Shown: piece by piece, positions 48,100 through 61,798 of the stretch
Numbering within the stretch: position 1 is the first letter of the stretch
Layout of the letters: each line of letters begins with the position of its first letter
NCBI GenBank assembly: GCA_029721435.1
Contig: CM056584.1
Location: 9,196,395 to 9,260,394 of the forward strand
Reading direction: 5' to 3'
DNA: 64,000 nt
Source: Gymnothorax reevesii
Taxonomy: Eukaryota; Chordata; Actinopteri; Anguilliformes; Muraenidae
Translations under genes and position numbers: made by a program
Notes under the pieces: model-generated
Database searches by the model: none
The model's input: only the letters and a program-made list of their open reading frames with translations
What the model was told of the DNA's origin: nothing

Positions 48100-50347
48100 T
48101 CTATGATGAGAATATGGGATCAGATGGCATTTCAGCTTAACCCTGTTTGTGTAAAATGGAAATTGAGTGAAGTTAATGTTTAAATGCTAATGCTAACATG
48201 CTAATGCTAGCGATCTAATGTGAGTGCTAATATCTGGTCATTTTCATACTGTACATGTCCTCTATGATGTTAATAGGAGATCAGATGGCATTTCAGCTTT
48301 ATCCTTCTTGTATAATAAAAAAATTGAGTAATGTTAATCTTTAAATGCTAAAGCTAACATGCTAATGCTAGCGATCTAATGTGAGTTCTAATATCTGGTC
48401 ATTTTCATACTGTACGTGTCCTCTATGATGTTAATCGGAGATCAGATGGCATTTCAGCTTCACCCTTCTTGTGTAAAATGGAAATTGAGTGACATTAATG
48501 TTTTAATACTAATGCTAACATGCTAATGCTAGCGATCTAATGTGAGTGCTAATATCTGGTCATTTTCATACTGTACGTGTCCTCTATGATGGGAGTATGG
48601 GATCAGATGGCATTTCAGCTTAACCCTGCTTGTGTAAAATAGAAATTGAGTGACGTTAATGTTTGAATGCTAATGCTAACATGATAATGCTAGCGATCTA
48701 ATGTGAGTGCTAATATCTGGTCATTTTCATTCTGTAAGTGTCCTCTATGATGTTAGTATGAGATCAGATGGCATTTCTGCTTCACCCTTCTTGTATTATA
48801 AGCAAATTGGGTAATGTTAATGTTTCAATGCTAATGCTAACATGCTAATGCTAGCAATCTAATGTGAGTGCTAATACCTGGTCATTTTCATACTGTACAT
48901 GTCTTCCATGATGGGAGTATGGGATCAGATGGCATTTCAGCTTAACCCTGCTTGTGTAAAATGGAAATTGAGTGACGTTGTTTGAATGCTAATGCTAACA
49001 TGCTAATGCTAGCGATCTAATGTGAGTGCTAATACCTGGTCATTTTCATACTGTACTTGTCCTTTATGATGGGAGTATGAGATCAGATGGCTTTTCAGCT
49101 TAACCCTGCTTGTGTAAAATGGAAATTGAGTGACGTTAATGTTTGAATGCTAATGCTAACATGCTAATGCTAGCGATCTAATGTGAGTTCTAATATCTGG
49201 TCATTTTTATTCCATACGTGTCCTTTATGATGTTAATAGGAGATCGGATGGCATTTCAGCTTAACCCTGCTTGTGTACAATGGAAATTTAGTGACGTTAA
49301 TGTTTGAATGCTAATGCTAACATGCTAATGCTAGCGATCTAATGTGAGTGCTAATATCTGGTCATTTTCATACTACACGTATCCTCTATGATGTTCATAG
49401 GAGATCAGATGGCATTTCAGCTTAACCCTTCTTGTTTAAAATGGAAATTGAGTTATGTTAATGTTTAAATGCTAATGCTAACATGCTAATGCTAGCGCTC
49501 TTATGTGAATGCTAATATGTGGTCATTTTTATACTTTACGTGTCCTCTATGATGTTAACAGGAGATCAGATGGCATTTCAGCTTAACCCTGCTTGTGTAA
49601 AATGGAAATTTAGTGACGTTAATGTTTGAATGCTAATGCTAACATGCTAATGCTAGCGATCTAATGTGAGTGCTAATATCTGGTCATTTTCATACTATAC
49701 GTGTCCTTTATGATGTTAATAGGAGATCAGATGGCATTTCAGCTTAACCCTTGTGTAAAATGGAAATTGAGTGATGTTAATGTTTAAATGCTAATGCTAA
49801 CATGCTATTGCTAGCGCTCTAATGTGAGTGCTAATATCTGGTCAGTTTTATACTGTACATGTCCTCTATGATGGGAGTATGAGATCAGATGGCTTTTCAG
49901 CTTAACCCTGCTTGTGTAAAATGGAAATTTAATGACTTTCATGTTTGAATGCTAATGCTAACATGCCAATGCTAGCGATCTAATGTGAGTGCTAATATCT
50001 GGTCATTTTCATACTATACGTGTCCTCTATGATGTTAATAGGAGATCAGGTGGCATTTCAGCTTAATCCTTCTTGTGTAAAATGGAAATTGAGTGATGTT
50101 AATGTTTAAATGCTAATGCTAACATGCTAATGCTTGCTATCTAATGTGAGTTCTCATATCTGGTCATTTTCATACTATACGTGTCCTCTTTGATGTTAAT
50201 AGGAGATCAGATGGCTTTTCAGCTTAACCCTTCTTGTTTAAAATGGAAATTGAGTGATTTTAATGTTTAAATGCTAATGCTAACATGCTAAAGCTAGCGA
50301 TCTAATGTGAGTGCTAATACCTGGTCATTTTCATACTGTACGTGTCC
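48100..50347 (+). repeat. 14-monomer higher-order unit (2248 bp), copy 2
   Basis: Fourteen monomers with 158 bp forms at 48905 and 49707, so 14 x 161 - 6 = 2248. The B-headed monomer at 48744 has only two 14 bp subunits, where copy 1 has three: the B expansion has been lost here. Several private substitutions are present (for example ATCGGATGG near 49251 and ATGCTTGCTATC near 50132), so this pair is older than the 3101 bp or 2429 bp pairs. Confidence 0.87.
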
Positions 50348-52307
50348 TCTATGATGAGAATATGGGATCAGATGGCATTTCAGCTTAACCCTGTTTGTGT
50401 AAAATGGAAATTGAGTGAAGTTAATGTTTAAATGCTAATGATTACATGCTAATGCTAGCGATCTAATGTGAGTGCTAATATCTGGTCATTTTCATACTGT
50501 AGATGTCCTCTATGATGTTAATAGGAGATCAGATGGCATTTCAGCTTTACCCTTCTTGTATAATAAAAAAATTGAGTAATGTTAATGTTTAAATGCTAAA
50601 GCTAACATGCTAATGCTAGCGATCTAATGTGAGTTCTAATATCTGGTCATTTTCATACTGTACGTGTCCTCTATGATGTTAATCGGAGATCAGATGGCAT
50701 TTCAGCTTCACCCTTCTTGTGTAAAATGGAAATTGAGTGACATTAATGTTTTAATACTAATGCTAACATGCTAATGCTAGCGATCTAATGTGAGTGCTAA
50801 TATCTGGTCATTTTCATACTGTACGTGTCCTCTATGATGGGAGTATGGGATCAGATGGCATTTCAGCTTCACCCTTCTTGTGTAAAATGAAAATTGAGTG
50901 ACATTAATGTTTTAATACTAATGCTAACATGCTAATGCTAGCGATCTAATGTGAGTGCTAATATCTGGTCATTTTCATACTGTACGTGTCCTCTATGATG
51001 GGAGTATGGGATCAGATGGCATTTCAGCTTAACCCTGCTTGTCTAAAATGGAAATTGAGTGACGTTAATGTTTGAATGCTAATGCTAACATGCTAATGCT
51101 AGCGATCTAATGTGAGTGCTAATATCTGGTCATTTTCATACTGTAAGTGTCCTCTATGATGTTAGTATGATATCAGATGGCATTTCTCCTTCCCCCTTCT
51201 TGTATTATAAGCAAATTGGGTAATGTTAATGTTTCAATGCTAATGCTAACATGCTGATGCTAACATGCTAATGCTAGCAATCTAATGTGAGTGCTAATAC
51301 CTGGTCATTTTCATACTGTACATGTCTTCTATGATGGGAGTATGGGATCAGATGGCATTTCAGCTTAACCCTGCTTGTGTAAAATGGAAATTGAGTGACG
51401 TTAATGTTTGAATGCTAATGCTAACATGCTAATGCTAGCGATCTAATGTGAGTGCTAATATCTGGTCATTTTCATACTGTACGTGTCCTCTATGATGTTA
51501 ATAGGAGATCAGATGGCATTTCAGCTTAACCCTTCTTAAAAAATAAAAAAATTGAGTAATTTTAATGTTTAAATGCTAATGCTAACATGCTAATGCTAGA
51601 GATCTAATGTCAGTTCTAATATCTGGTCATTTCCATACTCTACCTGTCCTCTATGATGTTAATAGGAGATCAGATGGCATTTCAGCTTAACCCTTCTTGT
51701 GTAAAATGGAAATTGAGTGACATTATTGTTTTAATACTAATGCTAACATACTAATGCTAGCGATCTAATGTGAGTGCTTATTTCTGGTCATTTTCATACG
51801 GTAAGTGTCCTCTATGATGGGAGTTTGGGATCAGATGGCATTTCAGCTTAACCCTGCTTGTGTAAAATGGAAATTGAGTGACGTTAATGTTTGAATACTA
51901 ATGCTAACATGCTATTGCTAGCAATCTAATGTGAGTGCTAATATCTGGTCATTTTCATACTGTACATGTCCTCTATGATGGGAGTATGGGATCAGATGGC
52001 ATTTCAGCTTAACCCTGCTTGTGTAAAATAGAAATTGAGTGACGTTAATGTTTGAATGCTAATGCTAACATGCTTATGATATCGATCTAATGTGAGTGCA
52101 AATATCTGGTCATTTTCATACTGTAAGTGTCCTCTATGATGTTAGTATGAGATCAGATGGCATTTCTGCTTCACCCTTCTTGTATTATAAGCAAATTGGG
52201 TAATGTTAATGTTTCAATGCTAATTCTAACATGCTGATGCTAACATGCTAATGCTAGCAATCTAATGTGAGTGCTTATACCTGGTCATTTTCATACTGTA
52301 CATGTCT
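50348..52307 (+). repeat. Partial third 14-monomer unit and mosaic
   Basis: The first three monomers repeat the start of the preceding unit. The TTAATACTAATGC monomer at 50670 is then largely duplicated next to itself (50831), after which new order appears. The C-like monomer at 51489 has the unusual CTTCTTAAAAAATAAAAAAA and is followed by CTAGAGATCTAATGTCAG and TACTCTACCTG variants. B monomers lie at 51153 and 52133. The 51.49-51.97 kb part recurs at 55.37 kb. Confidence 0.8.
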
Positions 52308-54227
52308 TCTATGATGGGAGTATGGGATCAGATGGCATTTCAGCTTAACCCTGCTTGTGTAAAATGGAAATTGAGTGACGTTGTTTGAATGCTAATGCTA
52401 ACATGCTAATGCTAGCGATCTAATGTGAGTGCTAATACCTGGTCATTTTCATACTGTACATGTCCTGTATGATGGGAGTATGAGATCAGATGGCTTTTCA
52501 GCTTAACCCTGCTTGTGTAAAATGGAAATTGAGTGACGTTAATGTTTGAATGCTAATGCTTTAATGCTAATGCTAGCGATCTAATGTGAGTTCTAATATC
52601 TGGTCATTTTCATACCATACGTGTCCTTTATTATGTTAATAGGAGATCAGATGGCATTTCAGCTTAACCCTGCTTGTGTACAATGGAAATTTAGTGACGT
52701 TAATATTTGAATGCTAATGCTAACATGCTAATGCTAGCGCTCTAATGTGAATGCTAATATGTGGTCATTTTTATACTGTTCGTGTCCTCTATGATGTTAA
52801 TAGGAGATCAGATGGCATTTCAGCTTAACCCTGCTTGTGTAAAATGGAAATTTAGTGACGTTAATGTTTGAATGCTAATGCTAACATGCTAATGCCAGCG
52901 ATCTAATGTGAGTGCTAATATCTGGTCATTTTCATACTATACGTGTCCTTTATGATGTTAATAGGAGATCAGATGGCATTTCAGCTTAACCCTTGTGTAA
53001 AATGGAAATTGAGTGATGTTAATGTTTAAATGCTAACGCTAACATGCTAATGCTAGCGCTCTAATGTGAGTGCTAATATTTGGTCATTTTCATACTGTAC
53101 ATGTCCTCTATGATGGGAGTATGAGATCAGATGGCTTTTCAGCTTAACCCTGCTTGTGTAAAATGGAAATTAAATGACGTTCATGTTTGAATGCTAATGC
53201 TAACATGCTAATGCTAGCAATCTAATGTGAGTGCTAATACCTGGTCATTTTCATACTGTACATGTCTTCTATGATGGGAGTATGGGATCAGATGGCATTT
53301 CAGCTTAACCCTGCTTGTGTAAAATGGAAATTGAGTGACGTTGTTTGAATGCTAATGCTAACATGCTAATGCTAGCGTTCTAATGTGAGTGCTAATACCT
53401 GGTCATTTTCATACTGTACATGTCCTCTATGATGGGAGTATGAGATCAGATGGCTTTTCAGCTTAACCCTGCTTGTGTAAAATGGAAATTGAGTGACGTT
53501 AATGTTTGAATGCTAATGCTAACATGCTAATGCTAGCGATCTAATGTGAGTTCTAATATCTGGTCATTTTCATACCATACGTGTCCTTTATTATGTTAAT
53601 AGGAGATCAGATGGCATTTCAGCTTAACCCTGCTTGTGTACAATGGAAATTTAGTGACGTTAATGTTTGAATGCTAATGCTAACATGCTAATGCTAGCGA
53701 TCTAATGTGAGTTCTAATATCTGGTCATTTTCATACTGTACATGTCCTCTATGATGGGAGTATGAGATCAGATGGCTTTTCAGCTTAACCCTGCTTGTGT
53801 AAAATGGAAATTAAATGACGTTCATGTTTGAATGCTAATGCTAACATGCTAATGCTAGCAATCTAATATGAGTGCTAATACCTGGTCATTTTCATACTGT
53901 ACATGTCTTCTATGATGGGAGTATGGGATCAGATGGCATTTTAGCTTAACCCTGCTTGTGTAAAATGGAAATTGAGTGACGTTGTTTGAATGCTAATGCT
54001 AACATGCTAATGCTAGCGATCTAATGTGAGTGCTAATATCTGGTCATTTTCATACTGTACATGTCCTCTATGATGGGAGTATGAGATCAGATGGCTTTTC
54101 AGCTTAACCCTGCTTGTGTAAAATGGAAATTGAGTGACGTTAATGTTTGAATGCTAATGCTAACATGCTAATGCTAGCGATCTAATGTGAGTTCTAATAT
54201 CTGGTCATTTTCATACCATACGTGTCC
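52308..54227 (+). repeat. Short higher-order repeats of 6 and 4 monomers
   Basis: The 158 bp form 2 monomers start at 52308, 53268 and 53909, spacings of 960 bp (6 x 161 - 6) and 641 bp (4 x 161 - 3). Each is followed by the TGAGATCAGATGGCTTTTC monomer and the TCATACCATACGTG monomer. The monomers at 53107 and 53748 join a TTAAATGACGTTC left part to a B-type tail (GCTAGCAATC) and so are recombinants. Near 52560 the core reads GCTTTAATGC in place of GCTAACATGC. Confidence 0.85.
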
Positions 54228-54388
54228 TTTATTATGTTAATAGGAGATCAGGTGGCATTTCAGCTTAACCCTGCTTGTGTACAATGGAAATTTAGTGACG
54301 TTAATGTTTGAATGCTAATGCTAACATGCTAATGCTAGCGCTCTAATGTGAATGCTAATATGTGGTCATTTTCATACTATACGTGTCC

Positions 54389-55851
54389 TCTTTGATGTTA
54401 ATAGGAGATCAGATGGCATTTCAGCTTAACCCTTCTTGTTTAAAATGGAAATTGAGTGATTTTAATGTTTAAATGCTAATGCTAACATGCTAAAGCTAGC
54501 GATCTAATGTGAGTGCTAATACCTGGTCATTTTCATACTGTACGTGTCCTCTATGATGAGAATAGGAGATCAGATGGCATTTCAGCTTAACCCTGTTTGT
54601 GTAAAATGGAAATTGAGTGAAGTTAATGTTTAAATGCTAATGCTAACATGATAATGCTAGCTATCTAATGTGAGTGCTAATATCTGGTCATTTTCATACT
54701 GTACATGTCCTCTATGATGTTAATAGGAGATCAGATGGCATTTCAGCTTTACCCTTCTTGTATAATAAAAAAATTGAGTAATGTTAATGTTTAAATGCTA
54801 AAGCTAACATGCTAATGCTAGCGATCTAATGTGAGTTCTAATATCTGGTCATTTTCATACTGTACGTGTCCTCTATGATGCTAATCGGAGATCAGATGGC
54901 ATTTCAGCTTCACCCTTCTTGTGTAAAATGGAAATTGAGTGACATTAATGTTTTAATACTAATGCTAACATGATAATGCTAGCGATCTAATGTGAGTGCT
55001 AATATCTGGTCATTTTCATACTGTACGTGTCCTCTATGATGGGAGTATGGGATCAGATGGCATTTCAGCTTAACCCTGCTTGTCTAAAATGAAAATTGAG
55101 TGACGTTAATGTTTGAATGCTAATGCTAACATGCTAATGCTAGCGACCTAATGTGAGTGCTAATATCTGGTCATTTTCATACTGTAAGTGTCCTCTATGA
55201 TGTTAGTATGATATCAGATGGCATTTCTCCTTCCCCCTTCTTGTATTATAAGCAAATTGGGTAATGTTAATGTTTCAATGCTAATGCTAACATGCTGATG
55301 CTAACATGCTAATGCTAGCAATCTAATGTGAGTGCTAATACCTGGTCATTTTCATACTGTACGTGTCCTCTATGATGTTAATAGGAGATCAGATGGCATT
55401 TCAGCTTAACCCTTCTTAAAAAATAAAAAAATTGAGTAATGTTAATGTTTAAATGCTAATGCTAACATGCTAATGCTAGAGATCTAATGTCAGTTCTAAT
55501 ATCTGGTCATTTCCATACTCTACCTGTCCTCTATGATGTTAATAGGAGATCAGATGGCATTTCAGCTTAACCCTTCTTGTGTAAAATGGAAATTGAGTGA
55601 CATTATTGTTTTAATACTAATGCTAACATACTAATGCTAGCGATCTAATGTGAGTGCTTATTTCTGGTCATTTTCATACGGTAAGTGTCCTCTATGATGG
55701 GAGTTTGGGATCAGATGGCATTTCAGCTTAACCCTGCTTGTGTAAAATGGAAATTGAGTGACGTTAATGTTTGAATACTAATGCTAACATGCTATTGCTA
55801 GCGATCTAATGTGAGTGCTAATATCTGGTCATTTTCATACTGTAAGTGTCC
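54389..55851 (+). repeat. Mosaic copying two earlier segments
   Basis: 54389-55193 follows the 47.94-48.6 kb order (CTAAAGCTAGC, TGATGAGAATA, C type, AATCGGAG), continuing with GTCTAAAATG as at 51.04 kb (shift 4041). From 55369 on it follows 51489 onward at 3880 bp, including the rare CTTCTTAAAAAATA, GATCTAATGTCAG and GGGAGTTTGGGATC spellings. The change of shift by 161 shows that one monomer present at 51.33 kb is absent here. Confidence 0.82.
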
Positions 55852-56026
55852 TCTATGATGTTAGTATGATATCAGATGGCATTTCTCCTTCACCCTTCTT
55901 GTATTATAAGCAAATTGGGTAATGTTAATGTTTCAATGCTAATGCTAACATGGTGATACTAGCATGCTAATGCTAGCAATCTAATGTGAGTGCTAATACC
56001 TGGTCATTTTCATACTGTACATGTCT
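55852..56026 (+). repeat. B-type monomer with the rare GGTGATACT subunit
   Basis: The middle 14 bp subunit reads ATGGTGATACTAGC, close to ATGGTGATACTAAC of the very first B monomer (260-273). The other B monomers I read have ATGCTGATGCT. Two such monomers 55.7 kb apart, sharing two rare bases, are probably the same lineage moved by large-scale exchange (inference). This copy also has AGC for AAC at the subunit end. Confidence 0.85.
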
Positions 56027-56187
56027 TCTATGTTGGGAGTATGGGATCAGATGGCATTTCAGCTTAACCCTGCTTGTGTAAAATGGAAATTGAGTGACGT
56101 AAATGTTTGAATGCTAATGCTAACATGCTAATGCTAGCGATCTAATGTGAGTGCTAATACCTGGTCATTTTCATACTGTACGTGTCC

Positions 56188-57491
56188 TCTATGATGGGAG
56201 TATGAGATCAGATGGCTTTTCAGCTTAACCCTGCTTGTGTAAAATGGAAATTTTATGACGTTCATGTTTGAATGCTAATGCTAACATGCTAATGCTAGCG
56301 ATCTAATGTGAGTGCTAATATCTGGTCATTTTCATGCTATACGTGTCCTCTATGATGTTAATAGGAGATCAGATGGCATTTCAGCATAACCCTGTTTGTG
56401 TAAAATGGAAATTGAGTGACGTTAATGTTTAAATGCTAATGCTAACATGCTAATGCTAGCGATCTAATGTGAGTGCTAATATCTGGTCATTTTCATACTG
56501 TACGTGTCCTCTATGATGTTAATAGGAGATCAGATGGCATTTCAGCTTAACCCCTCTTGTATAATAAAAAAATTGAGAAATGTTAATGTTTAAATGCTAA
56601 GGCTAACATGCTAATGCTAGAGATCTAATGTCAGTTCTAATATCTCGTCATTTCCATACTCTACCTGTCCTCTATGATGTTAATAGGAGATCAGATGGCA
56701 TTTCAGCTTAACCCTTCTTGTGTAAAATGGAAATTGAGTGACATTAATGTTTAAATACTAATGCTAACATGCTAATGCTAGCGATCTAATGTGAGTGCTA
56801 ATATCTGGTCATTTTCATACTGTACGTGTCCTCTATGATGGGAGTATGGGATCAGATGGCATTTCAGCTTAACCCTGCTTTTGTAAAATGGAAATTGAGT
56901 GAAGTTAATGTTTGAATACTAATGCTAACATGCTAATGCTAGCAATCTAATGTGAGTGCTAATATCTGGTCATTTTCATACTGTACGTGTCCTCTATGAT
57001 GGGGGTATGGGATCAGATGGCATTTCAGCTTAACCCTGCTTGTGTAAAATAGAAATTGAGTGACGTTAATGTTTGAATGCTAATGCTAACATGCTAATGC
57101 TAGCGATCTAATGTGAGTGCTAATATCTGGTCATTTTCTTACTGTAAGTGTCCTCTATGATGTTAGTATGAGATCAGATGGCATTTCTCCTTCACCCTTC
57201 TTGTATTATAAGCATATTGAGTAATGTTAATGTTTCAATGCTAATGCTAACCTGCTGATGCTAACATGCTAATGCTAGCAATCTAATGTGAGTGCTAATA
57301 CCTGGTCATTTTCATACTGTACATGTCTTCTATGATGGGAGTATGGGATCAAATGGCATTTCAGCTTAACCCTGCTTGTGTAAAATGGAAATTGAGTGAC
57401 GTTAATGTTTGAATGCTAATGCTAAAACATGCTAATGCTAGCGATCTAATGTGAGTGCTAATACCTGGTCATTTTCATACTGTACATGTCC
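56188..57491 (+). repeat. 8-monomer tandem unit (1304 bp), copy 1
   Basis: Eight monomers with a B type at 57154 and one 163 bp monomer (57329-57491) with an AA insertion, GCTAAAACATGC, near 57424. CATGCTATACG at 56333 and 57637 sets the spacing. Order: TGAGATCAGATGGCTTTTC with TTTTATGACG, AGCATAACCCTG, a C monomer with CCCCTCTTG, GACATTAATG, CTTTTGTAAAATGG, TGGGGGTATGGG, B type, A type. This copy has AATCTCGTCA-like changes near 56645. Confidence 0.88.
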
Positions 57492-58793
57492 TCTATGATG
57501 GGAGTATGAGATCAGATGGCTTTTCAGCTTAACCCTGCTTGTGTAAAATGGAAATTTAATGACGTTCATGTTTGAATGCTAATGCTAACATGCTAATGCT
57601 AGCGATCTAATGTGAGTGCTAATATCTGGTCATTTTCATGCTATACGTGTCCTCTATGATGTTAATAGGAGATCAGATGGCATTTCAGCATAACCCTGTT
57701 TGTGTAAAATGGAAATTGAGTGACGTTAATGTTTAAATGCTAATGCTAACATGCTAATGCTAGCGATCTAATGTGAGTGCTAATATCTGGTCATTTTCAT
57801 ACTGTACGTGTCCTCTATGATGTTAATAGGAGATCAGATGGCATTTCAGCTTAACCCCTCTTGTATAATAAAAAAATTGAGTAATGTTAATGTTTAAATG
57901 CTAATGCTAACATGCTAATGCTAGAGATCTAATGTCAGTTCTAATATCTGGTCATTTCCATACTCTACCGGTCCTCTATGATGTTAATAGGAGATCAGAT
58001 GGCATTTCAGCTTAACCCTTCTTGTGTAAAATGGAAATTGAGTGACATTAATGTTTAAATACTAATGCTAACATGCTAATGCTAGCGATCTAATGTGAGT
58101 GCTAATATCTGGTCATTTTCATACTGTACGTGTCCTCTATGATGGGAGTATGGGATCAGATGGCATTTCAGCTTAACCCTGCTTTTGTAAAATGGAAATT
58201 GAGTGAAGTTAATGTTTAAATACTAATGCTAACATGCTAATGCTAGCAATCTAATGTGAGTGCTAATATCTGGTCATTTTCATACTGTACGTGTCCTCTA
58301 TGATGGGGGTATGGGATCAGATGGCATTTCAGCTTAACCCTGCTTGTGTAAAATAGAAATTGAGTGACGTTAATGTTTGAATGCTAATGCTAACATGCTA
58401 ATGCTAGCGATCTAATGTGAGTGCTAATATCTGGTCATTTTCTTACTGTAAGTGTCCTCTATGATGTTAGTATGAGATCAGATGGCATTTCTCCTTCACC
58501 CTTCTTGTATTATAAGCAAATTGAGTAATGTTAATGTTTCAATGCTAATGCTAACATGCTGATGCTAACATGCTAATGCTAGCAATCTAATGTGAGTGCT
58601 AATACCTGGTCATTTTCATACTGTACATGTCTTCTATGATGGGAGTATGGGATCAGATGGCATTTCAGCTTAACCCTGCTTGTGTAAAATGGAAATTGAG
58701 TGAGGTTAATGTTTGAATGCTAATGCTAACATGCTAATGCTAGCGATCTAATGTGAGTGCTAATACCTGGTCATTTTCATACTGTACATGTCC
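57492..58793 (+). repeat. 8-monomer tandem unit (1302 bp), copy 2
   Basis: Adjoins and closely matches 56188-57491, with a B type at 58458 and no AA insertion, so 7 x 161 + 175 = 1302. The same order of variants recurs a third time at 60.7-61.9 kb inside the 2429 bp unit. The 8-monomer block is therefore a component of that larger unit. Confidence 0.88.
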
Positions 58794-59370
58794 TCTATGA
58801 TGGGAGTATGAGATCAGATGGCTTTTCAGCTTAACCCTGCTTGTGTAAAATGGAAATTTAATGACGTTCATGTTTGAATGCTAATGCTAACATGCTAATG
58901 CTAGCTATCTAATGTGAGTGCTAATATCTGGTCATTTTCATACTGTACGTGTCCTCTATGATGTTAATAGGAGATCAGATGGCATTTCAGCTTAACCCTT
59001 CTTGTATAATAAAAATATTGAGTAATGTTAATGTTTAAATGCTAATGCTAACATGCTAATGCTAGAGATCTAATGTCAGTTCTAATATCTGGTCATTTCC
59101 ATACTCTACCTGTCCTCTATGATGTTAATAGGAGATCAGATGGCATTTCAGCTTAACCCTTCTTGTGTAAAATGGAAATTGAGTGACATTAATGTTTTAA
59201 TACTAATGCTTACATGCTAATGCTAGCGATCTAATGTGAGTGCTAATATCTGGTCATTTTCATACTGTACGTGTCCTCTATGATGGGAGTATGGGATCAA
59301 ATTGCATTTCAGCTTAACCCTGCTTGTGTAAAATAGAAATTGAGTGACGTTAATGTTTGAATGCTAATGC
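58794..59370 (+). repeat. Linking monomers between two higher-order units
   Basis: About 3.6 monomers join the 8-monomer pair to the 15-monomer pair. They start with the TTTAATGACGTTC monomer, then a C monomer with TAATAAAAATATTG, a GACATTAATG monomer with TGCTTACATGC, and a monomer with GGGATCAAATTGC (compare 44.7 kb). No sequence other than satellite is present. Confidence 0.8.
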
Positions 59371-61798
59371 TAACATGCTAATGCTAGCGATCTAATGTGA
59401 GTGCTAATATCTGGTCATTTTCATGCTATACGTGTCCTCTATGATGTTAATAGGAGATCAGATGGCATTTCAGCATAACCCTGTTTGTGTAAAATGGAAA
59501 TTGAGTGACGTTAATGTTTAAATGCTAATGCTAACATGCTAATGCTAGCGATCTAATGTGAGTGCTAATATCTGGTCATTTTCATACTGTAGGTGTCCTC
59601 TATGATGTTAATAGGAGATCAGATGGCATTTCAGCTTAACCCTTCTTGTATAATAAAAAAATTGAGTAATGTTAATGTTTAAATGCTAATGCTAACATGC
59701 TAATGCTAGCGATCTAATGTGAGTTCTAATATCTGGTCATTTTCATACTATACGTGTCCTCTATGATGTTAATAGGAGATCAGATGGCATTTCAGCTTAA
59801 CCCTTCTTTTGTAAAATGGAAATTGAGTGACATTAATGTTTTAATACTAATGCTAGCATGGTTATGCTAGCGATCTAATGTGGGTGCTAATATCTGGTCA
59901 TTTTCATACTGTACGTGTCCTCTATGATGGGAGTATGGGATCAGATGGCATTTTAGCTTAACCCTGCTTGTGTAAAATGGAAATTGAGTGACGTTAATGT
60001 TTGAATACTTATGCTAACAAGCTAATGCTAGCAATCTAATGTGAGTGCTAATATCTGGTCATTTTCATACTGTACGTGTCCTCTATGATGGGAGTATGGG
60101 ATCAGATGGCATTTCAGCTTAACCCTGCTTGTGTAAAATAGAAATTGAGTGATGTTAATGTTTGAATGCTAATGCTAACATGCTAATGCTAGCGATCTAA
60201 TGTGAGTTCTAATATCTGGTCATTTTCATACTGTAAGTGTCCTCTATGATGTTAGTATGAGATCAGATGGCATTTCTCCTTCACCCTTCTTGTATGATGA
60301 GCAAATTGAGTAATGTTAATGTTTCAATGCTAATGCTAACATGCTAATGCTAGCGATCTAATGTGAGTGCTAATAGTTGGTCATTTTCATACTGTACGTG
60401 TCATCTATGATGTTAATTGGAGATCAGATGGCATTTCAGCTTAACCCTTCTTGTATAATAAAAAAATTGAGTAATGTTAATGTTTAAATGCTAATGCTAA
60501 CATGCTAATGCTAGCGATCTAATGTGAGTTCTAATATCTGGTCATTTTCATACTATACATGTCCTCTATAATGTTAATAGGAGATCAGATGGCATTTCAG
60601 CTGAACCCTTCTTGTGTAAAATGGAAATTGAGTGACATTAATGTTTTAATACTAAAGCTAACATGCTAATGCTAGCGATCTAATGTGAGTGCTAATATCT
60701 GGTCATTTTCATACTGTACGTGTCCTCTATGATGTTAATAGGAGATCAGATGGCATTTCAGCTTAACCCCTCTTGTATAATAAAAAAATTGAGTAATGTT
60801 AATGTTTAAATGCTAATGCTAACATGCTAATGCTAGAGATCTAATGTCAGTTCTAATATCTGGTCATTTTCATACTCTACCTGTCCTCTATGATGTTAAT
60901 AGGAGATCAGATGGCTTTTCAGCTTAACCCTTCTTGTGTAAAATGGAAATTGAGTGACATTAATGTTTAAATACTAATGCTAACATGCTAATGCTAGCGA
61001 TCTAATGTGAGTGCTAATATCTGGTCATTTTCATACTGTACGTGTCCTCTATGATGGGAGTATGGGATCAGATGGCATTTCAGCTTAACCCTGCTTTTGT
61101 AAAATGGAAATTGAGTGAAGTTAATGTTTGAATACTAATGCTAACATGCTAATGCTAGCAATCTAATGTGAGTGCTAATATCTGGTCATTTTCATACTGT
61201 ACGTGTCCTCTATGATGGGGGTATGGGATCAGATGGCATTTCAGCTTAACCCTGCTTGTGTAAAATAGAAATTGAGTGACGTTAATGTTTGAATGCTAAT
61301 GCTAACATGCTAATGCTAGCGATCTAATGTGAGTGCTAATATCTGGTCATTTTCTTACTGTAAGTGTCCTATATGATGTTAGTATGAGATCAGATGGCAT
61401 TTCTCCTTCACCCTTCTTGTATTATAAGCAAATTGAGTAATGTTAATGTTTCAATGCTAATGCTAACATGCTGATGCTAACATGCTAATGCTAGCAATCT
61501 AATGTGAGTGCTAATACCTGGTCATTTTCATACTGTACATGTCTTCTATGATGGGAGTATGGGATCAGATGGCATTTCAGCTTAACCCTGCTTGTGTAAA
61601 ATGGAAATTGAGTGACGTTAAAGTTTGAATGCTAATGCAAACATGCTAATGCTAGCGATCTAATGTGAGTGCTAATACCTGGTCATTTTCATACTGTACA
61701 TATCCTCTATGATGGGAGTATGAGATCAGATGGCTTTTCAGCTTAACCCTGCTTGTGTAAAATGGAAATTTAATGACGTTCATGTTTGAATGCTAATG
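59370..61798 (+). repeat. 15-monomer higher-order unit (2429 bp), copy 1
   Basis: CATGCTATACG at 59422 and 61851, and GTCATCTATGATG at 60400 and 62829, both give 2429 bp, equal to 14 x 161 + 175 (B at 61370). The unit includes a GATGAGC hybrid (60243) as at 4.7 and 10.5 kb, C monomers at 59599, 60404 and 60726, a GCTAGCATGGTTATGC monomer (59850) and the 8-monomer order of 56-58 kb. It thus fuses the left region's order with that of 56-58 kb. Confidence 0.92.

Noticed and set aside
59850..59870. Inverted repeat or hairpin of functional size (GCTAGCATGGTTATGCTAGC region)
   Set aside because: It is a short imperfect palindrome made by substitutions in the core of a single variant monomer (and its copy at about 62.28 kb). 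There is no extended stem.
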